A stretch of DNA of 8,906 nt from Actinomycetota bacterium (GCA_005888395.1 VAXF01000011.1:1-8906); one strand, 5' to 3'. Shown: positions 1-6,173, counted from the first letter of the stretch. The notes: generated from the letters alone by a model not told the origin. Numbers and translations are program-made.

Positions 1-2
1 CG

Positions 3-410
3 CTGCTCGCCATCGCCCGCGGCCTCCCGCGCTTCGACGGCGTGTCGGCCTTCGGGACGTGGGCCTACCGCGTCGCCACCAACGCCTGCCTCGACGAACT
101 CCGGCGCCGGCACCGACGGCCCGAGCCGGTGCCCGACGACCCCGCCGCTCCGGCGTGGGAGCACCCGCCCGACGAGGTCGCTGCCGACCGTGTCGACGTC
201 GATGCCGCGCTCGCCCGGCTCCCCCTCGAGTTCCGCGCCGCAGTCGTGCTCCGTGACCTGTGCGGGCTCGACTACGCCGAGATCGCCGAGGTGCTCGGCG
301 TACCGCCGGGGACCGTCCGCTCTCGCATCGCGCGCGGCCGCGCCGCTCTTGTCCCCCTGCTCGCCCGGAACCAGACCAGTGAGCCCGAGCGTCCAAAGCC
401 TGTGCCATGA
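3..410 (+). CDS. sigM: ECF sigma factor, SigM-like (5' end outside window)
   Basis: This is the C-terminal 135 residues of an extracytoplasmic-function RNA polymerase sigma factor; the frame is open from base 3 and the start lies upstream. The first 40 visible residues match the end of region 2 (FGTWAYRVATNACLDELRRR, which recognises the -10 element). A Pro/Asp-rich linker follows. Region 4 has the helix-turn-helix LDYAEIAEVLGVPPGTVRSR followed by a basic helix, and binds the -35 element. The stop TGA overlaps the ATG of the next gene (ATGA), so the sigma factor and its zinc-finger anti-sigma factor are translationally coupled. The SigM name rests on position: sigM, anti-sigma, trxB, trxA and cwlM is the standard actinobacterial order near oriC. 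The family assignment is sure; the exact orthologue is inferred from context. Confidence 0.93.
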   Translation: MLAIARGLPRFDGVSAFGTWAYRVATNACLDELRRRHRRPEPVPDDPAAPAWEHPPDEVAADRVDVDAALARLPLEFRAAVVLRDLCGLDYAEIAEVLGVPPGTVRSRIARGRAALVPLLARNQTSEPERPKPVP

Positions 411-1180
411 ACGACGACGACCACCTCGACGACGAGGCCCTGAGCGCCGCCCTCGACGGTGAGCTCGCCGGTGCCGCGCGCGCCCACCTCGCCGCCTGCA
501 ACCGGTGCTCGGCGCGCCAGGCGGAGCTCCACGCCGTTGCCCTCGCGCTCGGTGAGGAGCCGGCGGCACCCTCGGCGGCGCGACGCGACGCGGCCGTCGC
601 CACTGTCCTTCGGACGACGCGCCGCGCCCCCCGCTTCTCGCCGCCGATGTTGGTCGCGGCAGCCGCAGCTGCCGTCGTCGTCGCGGTCGCGGTCGCGGTA
701 CCGCTGCTCACCCGCTCCACCAGCCGTCCCAAGACCACGACCGCTGCCGGACGGCTGCGAGCTGCCGGCCCGGTGACGGTCCCCGACCTCGGGGCGATCG
801 AGACCGAGGGCGCGCTTCACGATCTCCTCCTGGCCCGCCTCGCGACCCCTGCCCGTAGCGCGTCGGCGGCGGCGCGCGGTGTGGCCCCGGGTGCTGCGCC
901 GGCGCAGGCTCCCCCTGGGAGCGCGGTGTCCCCGTCGCCGGGGGGCGCGGTGTCACCGTCGCCGAGCGGCGAGGCGAAAGTGACCGACAGCTCGGTCACC
1001 GTGTGCCAGGCCGACCTCCTCCGCCAGCTCCACCGCTCGGACGCGCCCGGCTACGAGGCGGTGCTCGTCTGGCGGGGAACGCCGGCGGTGGTCTTCGCCT
1101 TCACTTCGAGGCGCACCGAGGTCTACGTCATGGCGCGTGCGGGCTGCCGGATACTCGTCTTCGAGCGCTTCTCGACCTGA
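407..1180 (+). CDS. Zinc-finger transmembrane anti-sigma factor
   Basis: The protein has 257 residues and probably holds the upstream sigma factor inactive at the membrane. The cytoplasmic N-terminus has the ZAS zinc motif H27-x3-C31-x2-C34 within HLAACNRCS, preceded by the usual LSAALDGEL helix. A single Ala/Val-rich membrane segment spans about residues 80-102. The extracytoplasmic part (103-257) has a low-complexity Ala/Pro/Ser stretch with a duplicated AVSPSP unit (173-188), then a folded-looking domain of about 65 residues. That domain contains C200 and C247, which could form a disulfide. The start is fixed by the ATGA overlap with the sigma gene; no strong Shine-Dalgarno is visible, so translation probably depends on coupling. 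The last 53 bases overlap, tail to tail, a membrane protein gene on the other strand. What the outer domain senses is unknown. Confidence 0.88.
   Translation: MNDDDHLDDEALSAALDGELAGAARAHLAACNRCSARQAELHAVALALGEEPAAPSAARRDAAVATVLRTTRRAPRFSPPMLVAAAAAAVVVAVAVAVPLLTRSTSRPKTTTAAGRLRAAGPVTVPDLGAIETEGALHDLLLARLATPARSASAAARGVAPGAAPAQAPPGSAVSPSPGGAVSPSPSGEAKVTDSSVTVCQADLLRQLHRSDAPGYEAVLVWRGTPAVVFAFTSRRTEVYVMARAGCRILVFERFST
923..970 (+). repeat. 24-bp tandem duplication in the anti-sigma factor gene
   Basis: There are two adjacent 24-bp units (923-946 and 947-970) encoding AVSPSPGG and AVSPSPSG. They lie in the Pro/Ser-rich linker between the membrane segment and the outer domain. The length is a multiple of three, so the frame is kept. 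This is probably a recent slippage duplication in a flexible linker. Confidence 0.7.
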
Positions 1181-1481
1181 CCACGGCGGTGACGGCGCCG
1201 AGCGCGGCGGCCGTCCATGCGCCCACCGGTATCGCCTCGTGACGGTGGTGCACCGAGATCCAGCCGGCGACGAGCAGGCCGCCCGCCGCCAGTGCAGGGG
1301 CAGCCACGCTCGAGACGGCCGTCACGCCGCGCCCGACCCATGTCATCACCTCGGCGACGGCCAGCCCGAACAGCACGCCCATCACGAGCGGCAGAACACC
1401 GCTGAACTCGTACTCTCCGAGTATGAGCGCGCCGAGCACGGCCGCACCCGCTCCGGCCACGACGGCAACCGCTTGGCGCAT
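1128..1481 (-). CDS. Small four-helix membrane protein, function unknown
   Basis: The 117-residue protein is almost entirely hydrophobic. Four membrane segments are likely, at about residues 4-22, 29-48, 53-76 and 85-101, with a short Arg-rich tail (RSRSARRR) suggesting a cytoplasmic C-terminus. A 'HHRHE' cluster sits in the loop between the third and fourth segments. I recognise no catalytic motif or named family. The ATG at 1481 has no Shine-Dalgarno before it. A TAGCGT -10-like hexamer ends 9 bases upstream, so the mRNA may be leaderless or nearly so. The 3' end overlaps the end of the anti-sigma gene by 53 bp in antisense. Codon-level hydrophobicity and the divergent promoter support a real gene. 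Confidence 0.72.
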   Translation of the reverse strand: MRQAVAVVAGAGAAVLGALILGEYEFSGVLPLVMGVLFGLAVAEVMTWVGRGVTAVSSVAAPALAAGGLLVAGWISVHHRHEAIPVGAWTAAALGAVTAVVRSRSARRRVSGSPHAP

Positions 1482-1500
1482 GAAGGGTCAACGCTAGGCT
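1473..1500 (+). promoter_or_regulatory. Putative leaderless promoter for the 1507 gene
   Basis: TTGGCG (1473-1478), a 16-bp spacer and TAGGCT (1495-1500) fit an actinobacterial -35/-10 pair (the -10 matches TAnnnT). Only six bases separate the -10 from the GTG at 1507 and no Shine-Dalgarno is present. Transcription would therefore begin at or next to the start codon. This is a motif-based prediction. Confidence 0.5.
1491..1496 (-). promoter_or_regulatory. Putative -10 element for the 1128-1481 gene
   Basis: On the - strand TAGCGT matches TAnnnT and ends 9 bases before the ATG at 1481. It shares its TA dinucleotide with the -10 element of the divergent promoter. No convincing -35 was seen, so the call is weak. 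Confidence 0.35.
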
Positions 1501-1506
1501 GCGCCC

Positions 1507-1839
1507 GTGTCCGACTACGGCCAGGTGTCGCGCGCGCCGACCGACGTGCGCGGCGACGCCGACTGGGCGGCGCGCACTGCCGACACGATCGAGCGGGTCG
1601 TCGGCTCGGTCCACGACAAGGCGGTCGCCCCGGTCACGAGCGCGGCCCGCTGGATCGTCTACGGGTTGGTCGCGGCAGCGGTGGGGATGGCGGCGGTGGT
1701 ACTACTCGCGATCGGCATCGTGCGAGTGGTGATCGCCTACGTGCCGCCACACGAGGCCTACGCGGCCGAGGGCTACGCCGGCGGAATCTTCTTCCTGCTC
1801 GGCCTGTTCCTGTGGTCGAAGCGGGCATCCCGCCGCTGA
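1507..1839 (+). CDS. Two-segment membrane protein, function unknown
   Basis: The 110-residue protein starts at GTG. A soluble N-terminal region of about 48 residues (charged, likely helical, with TADTIERVVGSVHDKAV) precedes a long membrane segment at about 49-78. A short loop (PPHEAYAAEGYAGG) and a second membrane segment at about 88-104 follow, ending in a basic tail (SKRASRR). This gives a helical hairpin with both ends probably cytoplasmic. The overall shape resembles small holin-like or accessory membrane proteins, but no family is recognised. It lies 27 bp upstream of trxB on the same strand and may be co-transcribed with it. The start codon sits six bases after a good -10 hexamer with no ribosome-binding site, which favours leaderless translation. 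Confidence 0.78.
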   Translation: MSDYGQVSRAPTDVRGDADWAARTADTIERVVGSVHDKAVAPVTSAARWIVYGLVAAAVGMAAVVLLAIGIVRVVIAYVPPHEAYAAEGYAGGIFFLLGLFLWSKRASRR

Positions 1840-1866
1840 GGCGACTGCCCGACTGGAGAGGAGCCG

Positions 1867-2847
1867 ATGGCCGACGCCGTGCGAGACGTGATCATCATCG
1901 GCTCGGGGCCGGCGGGCCTGACCGCCGCGATCTACACCGCGCGCGCCAACCTGAAGCCGTTGGTGATCGAGGGCGAGATCTCCTCCTCCGGCGACCAGCC
2001 CGGTGGTCAGCTGATGCTCACCACCGACGTGGAGAACTACCCCGGCTTCGTCGACGGCGTCCTCGGCCCCGACCTCATGGCCACGTTCCGTGCCCAGGCG
2101 GCCCGGTTCGGCGCCGAGTACCGCACCGAGAAGGCCACGCGCGTCGACCTCTCGTCCCGCCCATTCCGCGTATGGGTGGGCGACGACGAGCACCGCGCCC
2201 GCTCGGTCATCGTCTCCACCGGCGCCCGCTCCCTGATGCTCGGCGTGGAGCACGAGATCGAATTGATCGGCTCCGGCGTGTCGACCTGCGCCACCTGCGA
2301 CGGCTTCTTCTTCCGCGGCCGTGACATCGCGGTGGTCGGCGGCGGCGACTCCGCGATGGAGGAGGCGATCTTCCTCACCAAGTTCGCCGACAAGGTCACC
2401 GTCGTGCACCGTCGCAAGCACCTGCGAGCCTCGAAGATCATGCAGGACCGCGCCTTCACCAACCCGAAGATCGAGTTCGTGTGGGACTCGGTCGTGAGCG
2501 AGCTGGTCGGTGACACGAAGCTCGAGGGCGTCCGCGTGCGCAACGTGCAGAGCGGCGAGGAATCGACCCTGGCCGTCACCGGGCTGTTCGTCGCCATCGG
2601 CCACGCGCCGAACACCGACCTGTTCCGCGACCAACTCGACATGGACGACGCCGGCTATCTGCTCACCCACGCGGGGACACGCACGTCGGTCGAGGGCGTG
2701 TTCGGCGCCGGCGATGTGCAGGACCACGTCTACCGTCAGGCGGTCACGGCCGCCGGCTCGGGCTGCATGGCGGCCATCGACGCCGAGCGGTGGCTCGAGA
2801 GCCAGGCCCACGCCGGCGACACCGCCGGCACCCCTTCCGAGTGGTAG
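1867..2847 (+). CDS. trxB: Thioredoxin reductase (NADPH)
   Basis: This cytoplasmic flavoprotein moves electrons from NADPH through FAD and a redox-active disulfide to thioredoxin. At 326 residues it is a normal length for the low-molecular-weight family. Visible motifs in order are the FAD-binding GSGPAG (12-17), the PGGQLM region (45-50), the active-site CATC (141-144), the NADPH-binding GGGDSA (158-163) with the phosphate-binding HRR (181-183), and the C-terminal FAD motif GAGDVQD (280-286). All key residues are present. The ATG follows a purine-rich ribosome-binding site (GGAGAGGAG, 1855-1863). trxA follows 30 bp downstream, forming an operon as in other actinobacteria. The stop is TAG, and trxA is in the same frame. 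Confidence 0.97.
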   Translation: MADAVRDVIIIGSGPAGLTAAIYTARANLKPLVIEGEISSSGDQPGGQLMLTTDVENYPGFVDGVLGPDLMATFRAQAARFGAEYRTEKATRVDLSSRPFRVWVGDDEHRARSVIVSTGARSLMLGVEHEIELIGSGVSTCATCDGFFFRGRDIAVVGGGDSAMEEAIFLTKFADKVTVVHRRKHLRASKIMQDRAFTNPKIEFVWDSVVSELVGDTKLEGVRVRNVQSGEESTLAVTGLFVAIGHAPNTDLFRDQLDMDDAGYLLTHAGTRTSVEGVFGAGDVQDHVYRQAVTAAGSGCMAAIDAERWLESQAHAGDTAGTPSEW

Positions 2848-2877
2848 TCATCGAAGCGATCCGAGGAGGACCATCGC

Positions 2878-3201
2878 ATGGACAACGTCACCACCCTGAG
2901 TGACGCCACCTTCGACGAGGAGATCAAGGCGACGGCCGAGGCCGTCCTCGTCGACTTCTGGGCCGAGTGGTGCGGGCCGTGCAAGCTGATCTCCCCTATT
3001 CTGGAAGAAATTGCCAATGAGCACCCGGGCAAGCTGCGGGTAGGAAAGCTCAACGTGGACGACAACCCCGCGGTGGCGCGGCGGTTCGAGGTCATGGCCA
3101 TCCCCACCCTCATCCTGTTCCTCGACGGTGAGCCGAAGAAGCGGCTGATCGGCGCCAAGGGCAAGGGTCAACTCCTCCAGGAGCTCGAGGAATTCCTGTA
3201 G
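2878..3201 (+). CDS. trxA: Thioredoxin
   Basis: The 107-residue single-domain thioredoxin is reduced by the upstream TrxB and reduces disulfides in cytoplasmic proteins. The active site WCGPCK (31-36) has both cysteines, C32 and C35. The buried Asp26 and the cis-Pro76 in AIPT are present, as is the C-terminal helix. There is no signal peptide. The ATG follows a strong Shine-Dalgarno (GAGGAGGA, 2863-2870, seven bases away). The stop TAG is immediately followed by ATG (TAGATG), the expected coupling to the next gene. A short stretch around 2988-3020 uses AT-ending codons (ATT, GAA, AAT) unlike the rest of the gene. Confidence 0.97.
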   Translation: MDNVTTLSDATFDEEIKATAEAVLVDFWAEWCGPCKLISPILEEIANEHPGKLRVGKLNVDDNPAVARRFEVMAIPTLILFLDGEPKKRLIGAKGKGQLLQELEEFL

Positions 3202-4259
3202 ATGACCGGCCCGACGAGGCGGGCCGCCTCCCGCTACGGCAAGCAGCCGCGGGCGAGGAGGTACGCGACCTGCAACGCCGGCTGAGCGCGCTCGGCTACG
3301 AGAGCGCAGCCGACGACGCGGGCCGCTTCGCCGAGGCCACGGAACGGGCGGTGCGGGCCTTCCAGGACGCTCGCGGGCTGCGGGTCGACGGAGTCTGCGG
3401 GCGCCAGACGTGGTCGGCGCTCGTCGAAGCCGGGTGGGCCCTCGGCGACCGTCTCCTCTACCACCGTTCGCCACCGCTCCGGGGCGACGACGTCGCCGTG
3501 CTCCAGCGGCGGCTCGGCGCGCTCGGCTTCGACGCCGGTCGGGTCGACGGCATCTTCGGCGTTCGCACGAGCGCGGCGCTGGCCGAGTTCCAACGCAACG
3601 CCGGCCTCACCTCCGACGCGATCTGTGGCCCCGCCACGCTCGGCGCTCTCGAGCGCCTCGGTCCGCGCGGGACGGGGGCCAGCGTCGCCGGTGTCCGCGA
3701 GCGGGAGACGCTGCGCCACGCGGCGCGCACGCTCGCCGGGAAGCGGGTCGCGGTCGGCGCGGGCCCGGGTCTCGACGCGCTCGTGACCGCCGTGGGCCGC
3801 GCCCTGACCGAAGCCGGCGCGGTGGTCGCGACCCTCACCGATCTCGACGACGCCGTCCTGGCTTCGCAGGCGAACGCGTTCGGGGCCGAGGCCTACCTCG
3901 GCCTCACCGGTGTCGAGCAGGGGTGCATCGCGGCCTACTACGCCACTCGAGGGTTCGAGTCCGCAGGCGGCCGCCACCTCGCCACCCTGCTCCAGGCGGC
4001 GGTGGCCCCGGTGCTCACCGACGAGCCCTGCCCGGCGCGGGGCATGACCCTTCCGGTCCTCCGGGAGACGCGCATGCCGGCCGTGGTCTGCGAGCTGGGC
4101 CCGCCCGGCGCCGTCGTCGAGCGCACTGCCGACCTCGCACACGCCCTGGCGTCGGCGGTTCAGGCCTGGGTCGAGGCTCCGGTGGAGGTCGAGGTCCAGT
4201 CTCCACAGCGGAAGTCACAGGCTGTGGACAGCGCGCGCGAGACCGCCCGACCGCACTAG
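3202..4259 (+). CDS. cwlM: CwlM-like protein: two peptidoglycan-binding domains and a degenerate amidase_3 domain
   Basis: The continuous coding frame runs from about 3204 to the TAG at 4257-4259. Two PG_binding_1 domains are clear: GEEVRDLQRRLSALGY onward (about 3252-3440), and DDVAVLQRRLGALGF onward (about 3480-3660). A domain shaped like N-acetylmuramoyl-L-alanine amidase (amidase_3) follows (about 3741-4170). The zinc ligands look lost: the first motif reads VAVGAGPG with no His, and the second reads LGLTGVEQG where SIHAN-type sequence is usual. Only the late Glu (4092-4094) remains. No signal peptide or membrane segment is seen. Position and domain order match mycobacterial CwlM, a cytoplasmic non-enzymatic regulator of MurA. 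The start is a problem: ATG 3202 abuts the trxA stop but is one frame off, and the only in-frame GTG (3351) would remove half of the first domain. Confidence 0.82.
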
Positions 4260-5161
4260 TAGGAGTCGGACCCCCCGGATGGGCCGGGTTCGGTCATGCG
4301 CCGGTAGATCCGCTCGAGGTCCTCGAGGCTGGCGAACTCGATCACGACCCGGCCCTTCCTCGGCCCCATCTCGACCTTCACCCGCGTATCGAGGCGCTCG
4401 GACAGGAGCTGCTCGAGCTCGAGGAGCCCAGGGGCGCGGAGGCGGCCCGGGGCTCCCTCACCGGGCCGGCCGGGCTCGGGAGGCCGGGTGCCGGAGGCCT
4501 CACGCGCGCGCACCAGCTCCTCGACCTGGCGCACCGACAGACCCTCGGCCACGGCCCGGCGGGCGAGGGCCTCCTGGTAGGCACGGTCGGGTGTCCCGAG
4601 CAGGGCGCGGGCGTGGCCGGCCGAGAGCGCGCCCTCGGCCACCAGCCGTTGGATCCCGGGCGGGAGCTGGAAGAGGCGCAGGGCGTTGGTGACCGACACC
4701 CGGCTCTTGCCCACGCGGGTGGCGACCTCCTCGTGGGTGAGCCCGAAGTCCTCGATGAGCTGCTGGTAGGCCCCCGCCTCCTAGAGCGCGTTGAGAACAT
4801 CGCGATGGAGGTTCTAGACCAGGGCCTGCTCGAGTGAGGCGGCGTCGTCGGTCTGTCGCACGATGGCCGGGATCGACTGCAGGCCGGCCCGCTTGGCCGC
4901 CCGCCATCGGCGTTCGCCGGCGATGAGCTCGTAGCTCTCCTCGCCCGCGGGCCGCACGAGCACGGGCTGGAGCACCCCGACCTCGCGCACCGATGCCGCC
5001 AGGGAGGCCAGCGACTCCTCGTCGAACTGCGACCGTGGTTGGAAGGAACTGGAACGTATCGAGGCGAGGGGCAGCTCCCGGAGAACTGACCCCGCCTCGC
5101 CCAGCACCCCCGTCGGGATCAGGGCCCCAAGGCCCCTACCCAGTCCGCTGCGGCGCGCCAC
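4256..5161 (-). pseudogene. parB: Chromosome-partitioning protein ParB, interrupted by two in-frame TAG codons
   Basis: ParB binds parS, slides as a CTP-dependent clamp and works with ParA in segregation. The frame is 301 codons. It begins at GTG 5161 with the typical RSGLGRGLGALIP and contains the CTP-binding GERRWRA motif (82-88). The helix-turn-helix LTHEEVATRVGKSRVSV (about 140-157) and a C-terminal dimerisation domain follow. Codons 116 (4814-4816) and 127 (4781-4783) are TAG, where the family has Glu (the ENLHR motif and the following EEA). Sequence before, between and after stays in one frame and is recognisably ParB, so no frameshift is involved. Taken literally the product is a 115-residue fragment lacking the DNA-binding domain. 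There is no good restart, since the next in-frame GTG (4714) lies inside the helix-turn-helix. Sequencing error, a recent pseudogene or readthrough are all possible. Confidence 0.85.
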
Positions 5162-6107
5162 CGCTTACCTCCTTGGCCAGCTCGCGGTAGGCCACCGACC
5201 CCCGCGAGGACGAATCGAACACGATCACGGGCTGGCCGAACGAGGGCGCCTCCGACAGGCGCACCGTGCGGGGGACGACGCTCCGGCACACCTTGTCGCC
5301 GAAGTGCGTCCGCACCTCGGACGCCACCTGCTCGGCCAGCTTGGTGCGGGCGTCGTACATCGTGAGCACGATGGCGCCCAGCTCCAGGCGAGGGTTGAGG
5401 TTGGAGGTCACGAGGTTCACGTTGCGGAGCAGTTGGCCGAGGCCCTCGAGCGCGTAGTACTCGCACTGGATCGGCACGAGGACCTCGCCCGCCGCGGCCA
5501 GCCCGTTCACGGTCAGGAGGCCGAGCGACGGCGGACAGTCGATGAGCGTGAAGTCCCACTCCCCCGCCACATGCTCGAGCGCGCGGCGCAGCTTGAGCTC
5601 GCGGCTGAAAGCCGGCACCAGCTCGATCTCGGCGCCGGCGAGATCGATCGTGGCCGGGGCCACGAACAGGTTCCGCAGGCTCGTGGGCTCGATGCAGTCC
5701 TCGAGCGGGGCGTCGTGCATGATCACGTCGTAGATCGACACCTCGAGGTTGCGGGCGTTGACGCCCAGCCCGGTGGTGGCGTTGCCCTGCGGGTCGAGGT
5801 CGACCACCAGCACGCGGTAGCCCAGCTCGGCCAGGGCGGCCCCGAGATTGACGGCCGTGGTCGTCTTGCCGACGCCGCCCTTCTGGTTGGCGATGGCGAT
5901 GATCCGGGGGAGCGGCCGGGCGGCCAGCTCGGCGGCCACGGCGGCCGGCCCCGTGGCAGGCACATCGTCGGGCCCGGATTCAGGCGCGGCGAACGCGTCG
6001 CCCGAGGCAGCTGCGGTGTCAATGGTGATTTCAGGAGCAGCGGCGACAGGCTCGGCCCGTGGCTCGGATGCGGCGCCGCCGTCGTCGACGTTGGCCACGG
6101 ACGCCAT
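5136..6107 (-). CDS. parA: Chromosome-partitioning ATPase ParA (Soj)
   Basis: This deviant Walker A ATPase binds the nucleoid as an ATP dimer and is stimulated by ParB to segregate origins. With the chosen ATG it has 323 residues. About 66 residues of Ala/Pro/Asp-rich, probably disordered sequence come first. Then come RIIAIANQKGGVGKTTT (Walker A 76-83, with the signature lysine), VVDLDPQGN (101-109) and Walker B LIDCPPS (188-194). The conserved RLSEAPSFGQP lies near the end. ATG 6107 is preferred because GAAGG sits six bases upstream. A TTG at 6134 would add nine residues but has no ribosome-binding site. The 3' end overlaps parB by 26 bp. A parS-like site lies in the short leader between rsmG and this gene. 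Confidence 0.95.
   Translation of the reverse strand: MASVANVDDGGAASEPRAEPVAAAPEITIDTAAASGDAFAAPESGPDDVPATGPAAVAAELAARPLPRIIAIANQKGGVGKTTTAVNLGAALAELGYRVLVVDLDPQGNATTGLGVNARNLEVSIYDVIMHDAPLEDCIEPTSLRNLFVAPATIDLAGAEIELVPAFSRELKLRRALEHVAGEWDFTLIDCPPSLGLLTVNGLAAAGEVLVPIQCEYYALEGLGQLLRNVNLVTSNLNPRLELGAIVLTMYDARTKLAEQVASEVRTHFGDKVCRSVVPRTVRLSEAPSFGQPVIVFDSSSRGSVAYRELAKEVSGGAPQRTG
5167..5174 (-). promoter_or_regulatory. Strong ribosome-binding site of parB inside parA
   Basis: AAGGAGGT, a full match to the anti-Shine-Dalgarno sequence, lies five bases before GTG 5161 and decides the parB start. It also encodes part of the ParA C-terminus (Lys-Glu-Val), so the two genes overlap and are probably translationally coupled. 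Confidence 0.75.
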
Positions 6108-6145
6108 CTTCGCCCTTCGGACAGCGTCGGTCAACCACTAGTTGA

Positions 6146-6161
6146 GGTTTCACGGGGAACA
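6146..6161 (-). promoter_or_regulatory. parS-like ParB-binding site
   Basis: On the - strand the 16-mer TGTTCCCCGTGAAACC differs at two positions from the known parS variant TGTTCCACGTGAAACA, and at three from the perfect palindrome TGTTTCACGTGAAACA. It lies in the 66-bp gap between rsmG and parA, a usual place for an origin-proximal parS. ParB bound here could also affect parA transcription. The central CpG step is kept, but the inner palindrome is imperfect, so affinity may be reduced. Confidence 0.7.
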
Positions 6162-6173
6162 TTCGCGAGTGGG

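Noticed and set aside
1137..2324. 395-codon open frame on the + strand overlapping the small membrane proteins and trxB
   Set aside because: The sequence is Arg/His-rich with no domain, and trxB in a different frame is unmistakable.
4777..4783. TAGGAGG after the second parB stop as a ribosome-binding site for a separate C-terminal ParB fragment
   Set aside because: AGGAGG is a good Shine-Dalgarno, but no ATG, GTG or TTG follows within the working distance. The first in-frame start (GTG 4714) is inside the helix-turn-helix.
4781..4816. TAG reassigned to a sense codon in this organism
   Set aside because: trxB, trxA, the cwlM-like gene, parA and parB itself all end naturally at TAG where their families end. 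Wholesale reassignment would extend these proteins past normal C-termini.
3410..4837. 475-codon open frame on the + strand across the cwlM-like gene and parB
   Set aside because: The composition is low-complexity Arg/Gly/Pro, and it overlaps conserved domains in other frames on both strands.
6134..6134. TTG start for parA, nine codons upstream
   Set aside because: It has no Shine-Dalgarno, whereas ATG 6107 has GAAGG six bases upstream. It remains possible, but is less likely.
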